A stretch of DNA of 51,585 nt from Eubacterium sp. (GTDB lineage: Bacteria > Bacillota > Clostridia > Lachnospirales > Lachnospiraceae), in assembly GCA_024683035.1 (NCBI GenBank), contig JAIKYQ010000067.1, positions 1 through 51,585 on the forward strand, given 5' to 3'. Positions 33,212 to 41,705 of this stretch are shown one piece after another; within the stretch, counting starts at the first letter, position 1; every line of letters starts with the position of its first letter. A program made the position numbers and the translations under genes. The notes under the pieces are model-generated. The model saw only the letters and a program-made list of their open reading frames with translations. It searched no databases and had not been told where the DNA came from.

Positions 33212-34312
33212 TCATTTGATTCCGAGCGCACGGAACGCTTCTCCGTACGGCGCGGTGCAAAGTCCTTTTTCCGTGATGATACCGGTCAGCAGCCGGTGGT
33301 CGGCCACATCAAAAGCCGGATTGTAAGCGTCTACGCCTTCCGGCGCCATCCGCTCCTTATACCACATCGCCGTTATCTCTTCCGGATCACGCATCTCGAT
33401 GGGGATCTCCTCTCCGGTCGGCGTAGCCATATCGATCGTGGAGCTGGGTGCACAGATATACATGGGGATCCCGTAATGATGTGCCAGGATCGCCAGCCCG
33501 CTGGTACCGATCTTATTGGCGGCATCTCCGTTTTCCGCCACCCGGTCGCAGCCGACAAAGATGATGTCGATCACGCCGGATTTCAGCAGGATCGAGGCCA
33601 TGTTGTCACACTGCACGGTTGTCGGTATGCCGGCATTATACAGTTCAAAGGATGTCAGACGGGCTCCCTGCAGGAGCGGTCTGGTCTCATCGCAGTATAC
33701 ATGCATATCTTCCGGTGCCCATCCGTGCTCCAGTGCCATATACATGGGGGCTGTCGCCGTGCCGTACTTGGCCGTTGCCAGCGTACCGGCATTGCAGTGC
33801 GTCAGGATCCCGATTTCCTTGCCGGGCTTTTTCAGCTTCTGCAGCAGGCCGAATCCGATCTCGCCGATATTTCTGCTGATCTGTACATCTTCTTCGCGGA
33901 TCGCATCAGCTTCATGAAACAGGATCTGCTTGATCTCGGCGACCGGTTTTTCCTTATTTGCCAGCGCCGTGGCGTCGATCCGGTTCAATGCCCAGAACAG
34001 ATTGACGGCTGTCGGACGCGAAGATGCCAGATATTCCTTCTCTGTAAGGAATGCTTTATAGAAAGCGTCAAACGACTCCTCTTTTATATAGGATGCCAGC
34101 AGGGCAAGCCCGTACGCCGCACAGACACCGATGGCCGGCGCCCCTCTCACCTGCAGCCGCTTGATGGCATCCCAGATCTCTTCCCGGGTACGCAGCTGGA
34201 TCCGCTTGATCGTTCCCGGAAGAAGCGTCTGATCCAGAATATCAACATAGGAATAATCCTCCGGGACCTTGACAGAGATCACCTTTTCAAAAAAATCATT
34301 CAAAGACGACAT
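33212..34312 (-). CDS. mtnA: MtnA-type aldose-phosphate isomerase (S-methyl-5-thioribose-1-phosphate isomerase family)
   Basis: A 366-residue isomerase that turns 5-substituted ribose 1-phosphates into ribulose 1-phosphates. Family residues are RGAPAIGVCAAYG, the catalytic Cys in THCNAGTLATAKYGTA and the Asp in VGCDRVAENGDAANKIGT. The C-terminal block is FDVADHRLLTGIITEKG. It resembles methionine-salvage MtnA and also the broader family acting on 5-deoxyribose and ribose 1-phosphates. I chose ATG 34312 (AGGAGG five bases upstream); the longer frame to 34447 overlaps the kinase gene. It follows the MtnK-like kinase by 76 bases, matching the pathway order kinase then isomerase. Confidence 0.92.
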   Translation of the reverse strand: MSSLNDFFEKVISVKVPEDYSYVDILDQTLLPGTIKRIQLRTREEIWDAIKRLQVRGAPAIGVCAAYGLALLASYIKEESFDAFYKAFLTEKEYLASSRPTAVNLFWALNRIDATALANKEKPVAEIKQILFHEADAIREEDVQISRNIGEIGFGLLQKLKKPGKEIGILTHCNAGTLATAKYGTATAPMYMALEHGWAPEDMHVYCDETRPLLQGARLTSFELYNAGIPTTVQCDNMASILLKSGVIDIIFVGCDRVAENGDAANKIGTSGLAILAHHYGIPMYICAPSSTIDMATPTGEEIPIEMRDPEEITAMWYKERMAPEGVDAYNPAFDVADHRLLTGIITEKGLCTAPYGEAFRALGIK

Positions 34313-34388
34313 CTTTACCTCCTGTTTCTTCCACTTGCATTTACTACATGATGCTGTCAATTTTATATTCTTACATGTATCTGTACAG

Positions 34389-35648
34389 TTACAGCGTCTC
34401 CTCTGCCTTCCTGGTCGCCCGCCGCACGGCATCCACATACTGTGCACCCGTCCGGAACGAGGCCTGGTTTTTGATGAATTCCTTTCCTGCGTAGATATTC
34501 AGGCGCTCGGCAAGAAGTCTTTTCTTTTCATCCTGAATGGTGGTCACGTCGATATTATTGGCCATGCCCACTGTCCGGCGGTGCAGCTCGGTCCCGCAGA
34601 ATCCGGCGGTATCGTCCATGATCCCGTTGAAATAATACTCTTTGAAGCCTTTCACTTTCGCCATCGGTTCTGTGACGACTTCATCATACTTCTTCAGGAA
34701 TTTTTCCGTAAACAGATCCACGATCTGCGAAATAGTGGACAGACACCATTCGCAGAATTCCGTATCATCGGTCGACAGACCGTTATCGTAGGCAAAGATC
34801 ATGTTGGCGATGATGTTCCCGATATCATAGCCCATCGGCGCATACGTTCCGAATTCGCAGTCAAAGACCTTGGTCCCTCCCTGTTTAATGAAGATCGAAC
34901 CCGTGTGCAGGTCGCCGTGAAGCAGGGCCTGGGCATCGTTCATAAATTTGAATTTCAGTTTGGAAACCGCCAGATGCAGCTCGGGATCCCCATAGAGCTC
35001 CTGTTCGACAAAAGCGGCATTCGGCGGGAAGACATTGTTGCGCTCCGCACCCAGATACGGCTCCATCAGCACCAGTTTCTCCGTGATATCGTCCAGATCC
35101 GGCGTGATAAAGCGCCGTACCAGTTCCTTCTTTTCGCGGTGGTCCATGACGACATCGCTTGTGAGGAGAAGCGTGTTGACCATAAATTCCGAAATGTCCT
35201 CGGCAAACTGCGGGAACATCTCATGGCGGATCATGGCGTCGCGCATCACCGAGTAGCTGGTGCAATCCTCCATACCGCTGGCACTCATGACCGTATCATA
35301 AAAGTAAATATGCGGCACCATGCCGGGGGCCAGTTTTTCTTCAATCTGAAGGATTTCGGACTCCTGCCGGTTCCGGTCCAGTGTAGCTGTCATATCTTCG
35401 TCGATCCGCAGCGAATCACCGGCCTGCTTGATATACAGGCTGTGGCCCTTCGCATCGAAGACCCGGCAGACATGGTTCAGGTTGCCGTGCTGTCCCGGGA
35501 TCACCGCCTGCATAGTCGCTTCATCCCAGTCGATCTGGTTTTCACCGGTCCCCTTTGTTTTGTACAGCGTATATTCGATCACATCTCTGGCTGTACCTTC
35601 CGGATCATCCTCTCTTATCATTAAAAAATATTTGGAAAAATCAGACAT
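34389..35648 (-). CDS. mtnK: MtnK-like sugar kinase (S-methyl-5-thioribose kinase family)
   Basis: A 419-residue kinase of the APH-like fold that adds phosphate to C1 of methylthioribose in methionine salvage. The catalytic loop LLHGDLHTGSIF (about 243-253) and the metal-binding DCEFGTYAPMGYDIG (about 263-277) match the family. The canonical DPEF there reads DCEF. The start ATG 35648 has AGGAGGAG upstream. It lies 78 bases after the permease gene and before mtnA. The MTR name is by family; since an importer is encoded beside it, the true substrate may be methylthioribose, 5-deoxyribose, ribose or another sugar taken up from outside. Confidence 0.88.
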   Translation of the reverse strand: MSDFSKYFLMIREDDPEGTARDVIEYTLYKTKGTGENQIDWDEATMQAVIPGQHGNLNHVCRVFDAKGHSLYIKQAGDSLRIDEDMTATLDRNRQESEILQIEEKLAPGMVPHIYFYDTVMSASGMEDCTSYSVMRDAMIRHEMFPQFAEDISEFMVNTLLLTSDVVMDHREKKELVRRFITPDLDDITEKLVLMEPYLGAERNNVFPPNAAFVEQELYGDPELHLAVSKLKFKFMNDAQALLHGDLHTGSIFIKQGGTKVFDCEFGTYAPMGYDIGNIIANMIFAYDNGLSTDDTEFCEWCLSTISQIVDLFTEKFLKKYDEVVTEPMAKVKGFKEYYFNGIMDDTAGFCGTELHRRTVGMANNIDVTTIQDEKKRLLAERLNIYAGKEFIKNQASFRTGAQYVDAVRRATRKAEETL

Positions 35649-35726
35649 GTTACTCCTCCTGATCCTGCTTTTCTTAATCCTGTTTTTGCGTGTCATACTC
35701 CGGACCGCCAAACAGCAGCGATCCTG

Positions 35727-36716
35727 TTAATCCTCTTTCTTGGTAGCATATGCAGCGACCAGGGCCAGGGCCAGAACAGCACCCTTGACAGCCGGGAGAA
35801 CGTAGAACGGCACCGCGACGATCGTCAGACCATTCTCCAGTGTGGAGATCAGTCCTGCACCGACCAGTGTACCCAGCGCGTTCGGCTTTTCGGCTCCGCC
35901 GACCGTACGTCCTACAAAGACCGCAGCCAGAGACGGCATCAGGTAGTCATCGCAGCACATGACCTGTGCAGAGCTTCCGCGGGAAGCAACCAGGATACCG
36001 GCAATGGCAATGAAGACAGCTGTGATCATACCGGCCATATAGCGGTATTTCTTAACATTGATACCGGAAAGCTTCGCCGCTTCTTTGTTTCCGCCCATCG
36101 CGTAAAGGAAACGGCCATGCTTGGTATAATTCAGGAAAATGAAAGCAACCAGCACGCAGGCCAGCATTATGATGATGATCCACGGGGCGCGGCCGATCGC
36201 TGAGAAAGCCGGAGAAAGCTGGGTGCGCGCCGGCTGGGCGCCCCAGGAAGTACGCATGCCGGTGGAAACGGCGCCGCCGCCGATATACCACTGCCCGAGA
36301 CCCTGGTGCACAAACATCAGAGAACAGGTTGCCAGCATATCCGGGATCTTACATACCAGGATCAGCAGCATGGTCAGCTGATACATGATCAATGTCGTAA
36401 CGATCGACACCACGATCGAGAGGCCGAGATTCAGGCCGAACCAGAGGTAGGCCGATACGAACGCGTAAGCGGAGCAGCTGGCCAGTGTACCGGCCGACAT
36501 ATCGAAGCCGTCCGGGGCCATCGTCACGGTCGCGGCAATACCGAAGACCGTCGTGATCGCCATGGCACGCAGGATGTTCGTCATATTGCTCATCGACATG
36601 AAGGCACTGCCTTTGAGCAGCGTAAAGGCGATAAAGCAGGCGACCAGTGCCAGCACCGCAGCCCAGCTGACAAGAAATCTTCCTACACTTTTATGATTTG
36701 CCGATTTTGTATTCAC
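35727..36716 (-). CDS. sugar ABC transporter permease (RbsC-like)
   Basis: A 329-residue polytopic permease of the ribose/xylose/galactofuranose type with about eight to ten membrane segments. Family features include GSAFMSMSNMTNILRAMAITTVFGIA, FDMSAGTLASCSAYAFV and the EAA-like segment GGNKEAAKLSGINVKKYR. A C-terminal GRTVGGAEKPNALGTLVGAGL is typical. It would form a homodimer with the two-domain ATPase just upstream (20 bases). No second permease gene is present, which fits this transporter class. Operon order is binding protein, ATPase, permease. Confidence 0.92.
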   Translation of the reverse strand: MNTKSANHKSVGRFLVSWAAVLALVACFIAFTLLKGSAFMSMSNMTNILRAMAITTVFGIAATVTMAPDGFDMSAGTLASCSAYAFVSAYLWFGLNLGLSIVVSIVTTLIMYQLTMLLILVCKIPDMLATCSLMFVHQGLGQWYIGGGAVSTGMRTSWGAQPARTQLSPAFSAIGRAPWIIIIMLACVLVAFIFLNYTKHGRFLYAMGGNKEAAKLSGINVKKYRYMAGMITAVFIAIAGILVASRGSSAQVMCCDDYLMPSLAAVFVGRTVGGAEKPNALGTLVGAGLISTLENGLTIVAVPFYVLPAVKGAVLALALVAAYATKKED

Positions 36717-36736
36717 TTTTCTATCCTCCTTGTCCG

Positions 36737-38266
36737 TCAGGCACCTGCGGCTTCTTCTTTTTTGCCGCCCACAGAGTAAAACATGATCTCATCTTCTGAC
36801 GTTTCCGATGTCTTCAGCTCCGCCATGATCCTGCCGCTGTACATCACGTAGATACGGTCAGTCAGAGAAAGCAGCTCGGCATTTTCGCAGGAAGCGTAAA
36901 TCACCGCCTTCCCGTTTTTGGCGATCTCGTTGATCAGCCGGAAAATATCCTGCTTGGCACCAACGTCAACCCCTTTTGTCGGTTCATCAAAAATATACAG
37001 ATCACTGTCCGCCGCGAGCCACTTCCCGACGGCGACTTTCTGCTGGTTTCCTCCGGACAGATTGCGGACGACCTGGTGGATCGTCGGTGTGGCGATCCCG
37101 AGACTTTCCACATATTCACGTGCGTTGGCATTGGCTTTTTTGCGGCTGACAAAAGAAGCCGTGCAGAATTTGTCCAGACAGGCCGCCGACAGGTTGAATG
37201 TCACCGACTCGTTGACCAGGACGCCTTCTTTACGCCGTTCCTCCGGAACCAATGCGATCCGCTGCCGCACCGCGTCTGAGGGATTGCCGATCTTCAGAGA
37301 TTTGTTGTCCAGTACAACGTCACCTTCCGCCTTTTTATACGCACCGAAGATCGTTTTGCACAGTTCGGATTTTCCGGCGCCTACGAGTCCTGCAATGCCC
37401 ACGATCTCGCCCCGTCTGACATTGATCGAAACATCCGTGATCCGCCCTTCGGCTTCGGAAAGGTGCTCCGTATGGAACAGCACGTCTCCGATCGCGCAGG
37501 CCTGTTTGGGGAAGTTTTCCTCAAAGGAACGGCCGAGCATTTTTTCCACGATCTCTTTTGTCGTTGTCTGCGGTGTGACCGGATCGGTGCTGATGATCTT
37601 TCCGTTCCGCATGACGGTGTATTTCTCGCAGATCTCCAGGATCTCATCCAGGCGGTGCGAGATAAAGATGACCGCCAGATTTTCCTGCTCCCGAAGCCGC
37701 CGGACGATCGTGAACAGTTCCTCTGTTTCCGTATTGGACAGCGGTGCTGTCGGCTCATCCAGGATCAGGAAATTACAGTTCATCCGGATCGCGCGCGCGA
37801 TCAGAACCATCTGCTTCTGCGCCAGTGTCAGGTTCTGTACGAGCGTCCGGACATCGATATTATTTATGTGCAGACGTTCCAGTGCCTTTTTGGCCTCGGA
37901 ACGTGTCTTCGTCCAATTCATGGCGCCGCCGCCGCTCATGACCATCTCATTGAGCATGATGTTTTCCGCCACGGAAAGCGTCGGAACCAGGGCGGTATCT
38001 ACTTCCTGATAGACGATCTGAATACCCAGCTTTTTGGCTTCCACCGGCGCATGCAGCTGCACAACCTCGCCGTTCAGCAGAACATCTCCCGTATAGGTCG
38101 GATTGGCACCTGCCAGTACTTTCATCAATGTCGATTTCCCGGCGCCGTTTGCGCCGACCACTGCCCGGATCTCTCCGGTCTCCACTTCAAAAGTGACGTC
38201 GTCCAGCGCTTTGACTCCCGGGAACTCTATGGATACATGTCTGGTTTCCAGCTTGATCTTATCCAT
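36737..38266 (-). CDS. sugar ABC transporter ATPase (RbsA-like, two nucleotide-binding domains)
   Basis: A 509-residue fusion of two ABC domains powering carbohydrate uptake. NBD1 has Walker A GANGAGKSTLM, a degenerate signature (LTLAQKQMVLIARAI) and Walker B NFLILDEPTAPL. NBD2 has a degenerate Walker A GLVGAGKSELCK, signature LSGGNQQKVAVGKWL and Walker B DLYIFDEPTKGVDVG. Non-equivalent halves are typical of this family (ribose, galactose, autoinducer-2). The start ATG 38266 is clear. A strong intercistronic hairpin lies just before it, after the binding-protein gene. Confidence 0.94.
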   Translation of the reverse strand: MDKIKLETRHVSIEFPGVKALDDVTFEVETGEIRAVVGANGAGKSTLMKVLAGANPTYTGDVLLNGEVVQLHAPVEAKKLGIQIVYQEVDTALVPTLSVAENIMLNEMVMSGGGAMNWTKTRSEAKKALERLHINNIDVRTLVQNLTLAQKQMVLIARAIRMNCNFLILDEPTAPLSNTETEELFTIVRRLREQENLAVIFISHRLDEILEICEKYTVMRNGKIISTDPVTPQTTTKEIVEKMLGRSFEENFPKQACAIGDVLFHTEHLSEAEGRITDVSINVRRGEIVGIAGLVGAGKSELCKTIFGAYKKAEGDVVLDNKSLKIGNPSDAVRQRIALVPEERRKEGVLVNESVTFNLSAACLDKFCTASFVSRKKANANAREYVESLGIATPTIHQVVRNLSGGNQQKVAVGKWLAADSDLYIFDEPTKGVDVGAKQDIFRLINEIAKNGKAVIYASCENAELLSLTDRIYVMYSGRIMAELKTSETSEDEIMFYSVGGKKEEAAGA

Positions 38267-38307
38267 ATCCGTCTCTCCATATATTTGATCAATTTCTACG
38301 GAAAGGA

Positions 38308-38331
38308 AGACGCCGGGAAATCCCGACGTCT
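38308..38331 (-). promoter_or_regulatory. intercistronic hairpin after the binding-protein gene
   Basis: On the minus strand AGACG and CGTCT with an inner CGGG/CCCG form a compact stem (38308-38331) between the binding-protein stop and the ATPase start. Such hairpins often stabilise the binding-protein mRNA or partly stop transcription. No T-run follows. Confidence 0.6.
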
Positions 38332-38348
38332 CCCCTGAACATTAAAAC

Positions 38349-39503
38349 TTAGTGGAGCAGATCCTTCGGCATCCAGTCTGCCTCAGACAGATAATCCAGG
38401 TTGCCGTATGTCTCGCCTGCTACATTGCCGAGGTTCTCGACAGTGGAGTCTTCCTGCAGGCTGCTTGCCAGGATCGCAGAACCCGGAACTTCAACGACGT
38501 CAACGCCGTATTCGCCTGTGGCCGGATCATAGATCTTGTCATACTCGCCGGCGATCTCCAGGAACAGGATACGCATGGCGATCTCACCGTTCAGTGTCCA
38601 GTCGGTGGTACCTGCAGCGGTCCAGATCTCCGGATGTGTCTGCATGTTGGTGATGTCAACCGGGTCGATATCAACAGAAGCCATCGGCAGTGCTTCGCCA
38701 TTGGTTCCGTTCATGTTGTCGTTCTCCAGGATGGCATTGTATACGCCCTGGCCGTACAGGTCATAGTAGGCGATGATGCCGTCGACATCGTCGCGGTTCA
38801 CGCTCTGCAGATACGCAGCTGTGACCGTGTTGGCGGAATCGGAGGTATCCTGCAGCGGCTGTACTTCGCCGACTTCTTCGATCAAACCGGCATCGATGTA
38901 TTCCTGCCAGCCGACTTCACGACGATCGAACGGGCTGTTGTAGTTCGGGCCTCTCCAGACCTTGATCAGGCGGGCCGGGCCTTCTTCGCCGCGGGCCTTT
39001 TTCGCTTCGATCATGGAGTCGATCAGAACGGTGACCAGAGATTTGTCCTGCTGGAACATCTGGGTGACACCGTCGATCTTCTGATATTCGCCGTCTGTGT
39101 AGAACTGCGTATCGAAGCAGACGATCTTCATATCCGGATACTTGTCAGCGATCTCTTTCAGGAAGACATAGGAGCCGTCCTGGTTGCCGTGGCTGACCAG
39201 AATGCCGTCATAGCCGGCAGACGCACACTGGCTGATGGTATCCTGCCACTTGTTGAAGTCACCGTCGCAGAAGAAGAAATCACAGCTTGCGTCCAGTGCT
39301 TCAGCCAGATCCACACAGGAATCTTTCCACATCTGGAAGATCGATGCGGACGGGAGCAGCATGATATACGCTACTTTCTTTCCGGCTACCGGATTCTCTG
39401 CGGCAGCTTCTTCCTCGGCGAATGCGCCGACTGTCGCCAGGCCCATAGTCATCACTACTGCCAGAGCGACTGCACAGATACGTTTTAACATTTTGCTCTT
39501 CAT
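38349..39503 (-). CDS. sugar ABC transporter substrate-binding protein (periplasmic-binding type I)
   Basis: A 384-residue exported binding protein. A signal peptide (MLKRICAVALAVVMTMGLATV then GAFA) is followed by a two-lobed fold of the RbsB/Peripla_BP_4 type. It has KKVAYIMLLPSASIFQMWKD at the first strand, an ADAL-like stretch of DFNKWQDTISQC and a hinge near ALPMASVDIDPVD. There is no lipobox Cys, unusual for Firmicutes, where binding proteins are normally anchored by a lipid; anchoring here may be by an uncleaved signal. The ligand cannot be read directly, but the operon partners suggest a pentose-like sugar. ATG 39503 was chosen; AAAGGAGG lies 12 bases upstream. Confidence 0.9.
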   Translation of the reverse strand: MKSKMLKRICAVALAVVMTMGLATVGAFAEEEAAAENPVAGKKVAYIMLLPSASIFQMWKDSCVDLAEALDASCDFFFCDGDFNKWQDTISQCASAGYDGILVSHGNQDGSYVFLKEIADKYPDMKIVCFDTQFYTDGEYQKIDGVTQMFQQDKSLVTVLIDSMIEAKKARGEEGPARLIKVWRGPNYNSPFDRREVGWQEYIDAGLIEEVGEVQPLQDTSDSANTVTAAYLQSVNRDDVDGIIAYYDLYGQGVYNAILENDNMNGTNGEALPMASVDIDPVDITNMQTHPEIWTAAGTTDWTLNGEIAMRILFLEIAGEYDKIYDPATGEYGVDVVEVPGSAILASSLQEDSTVENLGNVAGETYGNLDYLSEADWMPKDLLH

Positions 39504-39625
39504 TTCTTTTTCTTTCCTCCTTTGAGAATTAATAAAAAGCAAAGTTAACAGGTTCCTTTATAGCAAATGGCTCTGCCTTTTCTGCCCTGCGCCCTGGAGA
39601 ACACCGGGCAGCTGTTCAGCCCTTA

Positions 39626-40432
39626 CTATACTGTTTCATCTTTGATCGCATCGGCCACGATCACCCGGACACCGTTTTCCTCGAATGCACGGATCTGCTG
39701 TTCGTCCGCCTCGCTGTCTGTGATCAGGATATCCACATTTCTGATCTCACAGAAACAGTACACGGCTTTCTGCCCCAGCTTGGAATGATCGCAGAGCAGA
39801 ACAGACTGGTGTGCGTTCCGCAGAAATGCCTGTTTGGTGCCTGTTTCAAAGTCGTCCGTATTGCTGACTCCAAACGAAACATCCACAGCATTGGCGGAAA
39901 AAAAGACTTTGTCGTAGTTAAACTGCTGTATGGTATTGATGGCTATCTCGCCTTCAGTGGAGTATCCGGAAAACTTCAGCGTCCCGCCGGCCGAAATAAA
40001 CTTGAGCTTCGGATGTCCGTACAGGATCGGCATCAACAGCATATTGTTGCTGACGACTGTGATCGACTCCTTGGTAAAGAACAGCCTGGCCAGTTCCATG
40101 GCTGTGGTACTGTTGTCTATCCCGATGATATCATTGTCGTCGATCAGTTCGATCGCCTTCAGGGCGATGGCGACTTTCTCCGCGTGATGATCCGACGACC
40201 GGCTGTAGATATTGGGATCCAGGGAAAGTGTCTGATTTTTGGTCACTTTCCCTGTCTGTGTCTTATGGATATAGTGATTCCGGCTGAGATCTTCCAGATC
40301 TCTCCAGATCGTCATCTGCGACGTGTTGTACTTTTCTGCAAGAGAGGCAATACTGACCTCACGGTTCATACACACATCCAGCAGAATACTGCGCCTGCGC
40401 TCGGCTATGCTTTTCTGATCCGATCTTGCCAT
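39626..40432 (-). CDS. DeoR-family transcriptional regulator
   Basis: A 268-residue sugar-responsive repressor. The N-terminal helix-turn-helix (about 10-65) has ERRRSILLDV, SLAEKYNTSQMTIWRDLEDL. The C-terminal DeoRC sugar-phosphate-binding domain has a D-GxST-like DNSTTAMELARLF and KVFFSANAVDVSFG blocks, which sense phosphorylated intermediates in this family. It sits in the middle of the catabolic block, behind the RuBisCO-like gene and before the importer, and is the likely regulator of the whole set. It has its own promoter, and an inverted repeat overlaps the -10, so autoregulation is likely. The effector is unknown. Confidence 0.92.
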   Translation of the reverse strand: MARSDQKSIAERRRSILLDVCMNREVSIASLAEKYNTSQMTIWRDLEDLSRNHYIHKTQTGKVTKNQTLSLDPNIYSRSSDHHAEKVAIALKAIELIDDNDIIGIDNSTTAMELARLFFTKESITVVSNNMLLMPILYGHPKLKFISAGGTLKFSGYSTEGEIAINTIQQFNYDKVFFSANAVDVSFGVSNTDDFETGTKQAFLRNAHQSVLLCDHSKLGQKAVYCFCEIRNVDILITDSEADEQQIRAFEENGVRVIVADAIKDETV

Positions 40433-40461
40433 TTCTTTCCCTCTGCCACGCTGTCAAAAAC

Positions 40462-40508
40462 TTTTGTTAGATTATTGTGATTATAACAAAAAAGTACGAG
40501 AATTGCAA
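40462..40508 (-). promoter_or_regulatory. promoter and overlapping operator of the DeoR gene
   Basis: On the minus strand, -35 TTGCAA (40503-40508), a 17-base spacer and a perfect -10 TATAAT (40480-40485). An inverted repeat TTTTGTTA (40462-40469) / TAACAAAA (40484-40491) overlaps the -10 and start region, exactly where a repressor would block transcription. Confidence 0.75.
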
Positions 40509-40539
40509 GGTTTCAGCAGGAAATCCCATTTGTTTTCGA

Positions 40540-41688
40540 TCAACCGACCGCGTCGACAAAATCCCGGCAGTTTTTCTCCAGATCCGGTCCGCAGGTAAAC
40601 AGGCCGCCGCCGATCAGAAGGCAGATATCCTTTCCGTAGGTTTCCAGCATGCCGGGGATCCGGTCGATCTGCATACCGCCTGAAGGACAGGGGATCATGG
40701 TCTTCAGATCCTGCAGCGGTTCTTTTCCGGCAAGCGCAATTCCCAGGCATTCCTCTTTCGTAAACGAGAAGCGGCCGCCGTAATTCGGGAAGATCACCGC
40801 GTCCGCCCCGGCCAGGCGCATCACCGTTCCGTAATAGGCCGGAACGGAAAAGCCCTGCCGGTTGACGACATTGCTGCCTGAAAAAGCCGGATGTGAGAAG
40901 ACGGGAAGTGCAATTTCATCGTCTTCCGCCAGCGCTTTCATGGCATCCAGGCCGGTCAGTCCGGGCGCTACCATGATCCCGCCGGCGCCGCATTCTTTGG
41001 CATACAGTGCTCTTTCCCGCAGTTCCGTAAACGGAGCCGTTACATTCGGGACATACAGACACCGTTTTCCTGTTTTTTCATACGCGGCATTTGCCGCGTC
41101 GCAGCAGTACCGGACCCGCTCCTTAAAGGGGGCAAACTTCTGATCGGCCAGACCGTGATCGTCTTTGACGATGCGTATCCCGTTTTCCGCAAAAACCCGC
41201 ATCAGAGCGCCAAAGTCTGCCGCCGAAAGTCCCAGCGGCTTCAGGGCCGTCATCAAAAGCGGTCTCTCCTGTTCCTGCAGGAGATCACGGATCCCTTCGA
41301 TCCCAAACCGCGGCCCGCGGATGAACTGATACAGGGACGGGCTCAGCTCGATCTTCGCCACGCGTACATGCTGCTTGATGCTGAAATTCCCGAATACCAC
41401 ATTCAGGAACTGCGTGAATTCCCCTGCCGTCTCTGCACAGAAACTGATCTCCGCCTTCCAGATGTCTTCCCCTGCCTGCGAAAAGCTTTCGATCCGGCCG
41501 AGGATCTGGCCCGGGATCTCTCCCGGCGGCAGCACGACTGTCGGGAATTCAACAGACTGTTCCACACAGATCTCTTCCGCTGCTGTCCGGCAGGCCGCTT
41601 CGGAACCGAATAATTCATAGGTAACCAGAAAACGTTCCCCGCTCAGCTGGCTCTGCAGCCGGCTGTTGTCAAAATCCGAAAAATGCAT
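40540..41688 (-). CDS. RuBisCO-like protein (form IV), KDDH variant
   Basis: A 382-residue RuBisCO large-subunit homologue that does not fix CO2. The N-terminal alpha/beta domain (about 1-125) is followed by a TIM barrel. It keeps TALKPLG (catalytic Lys at about 150) and the carbamylation-site Lys175 of IVKDDHGL, but Glu of the RuBisCO KDDE metal motif is His178. Other active-site blocks are SHPAFSG (265-271), CPSGGMQ (334-340) and LIGGGLF (358-364). Form IV proteins act as enolases, 1,3-isomerases or decarboxylases on phosphosugars (methylthio-sugar or apiose-type pathways). The kinase/isomerase and transketolase neighbours suggest that a ribulose 1-phosphate derivative is the substrate. It follows the transketolase C-subunit by 17 bases. 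Confidence 0.9.
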   Translation of the reverse strand: MHFSDFDNSRLQSQLSGERFLVTYELFGSEAACRTAAEEICVEQSVEFPTVVLPPGEIPGQILGRIESFSQAGEDIWKAEISFCAETAGEFTQFLNVVFGNFSIKQHVRVAKIELSPSLYQFIRGPRFGIEGIRDLLQEQERPLLMTALKPLGLSAADFGALMRVFAENGIRIVKDDHGLADQKFAPFKERVRYCCDAANAAYEKTGKRCLYVPNVTAPFTELRERALYAKECGAGGIMVAPGLTGLDAMKALAEDDEIALPVFSHPAFSGSNVVNRQGFSVPAYYGTVMRLAGADAVIFPNYGGRFSFTKEECLGIALAGKEPLQDLKTMIPCPSGGMQIDRIPGMLETYGKDICLLIGGGLFTCGPDLEKNCRDFVDAVG

Positions 41689-41705
41689 CGCACCTTCTCC
41701 TTTTC

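Noticed and set aside
40540-41688. Carbon-fixing RuBisCO
   Set aside because: The KDDE metal motif reads KDDH, the protein is short, and no phosphoribulokinase or small subunit is present.
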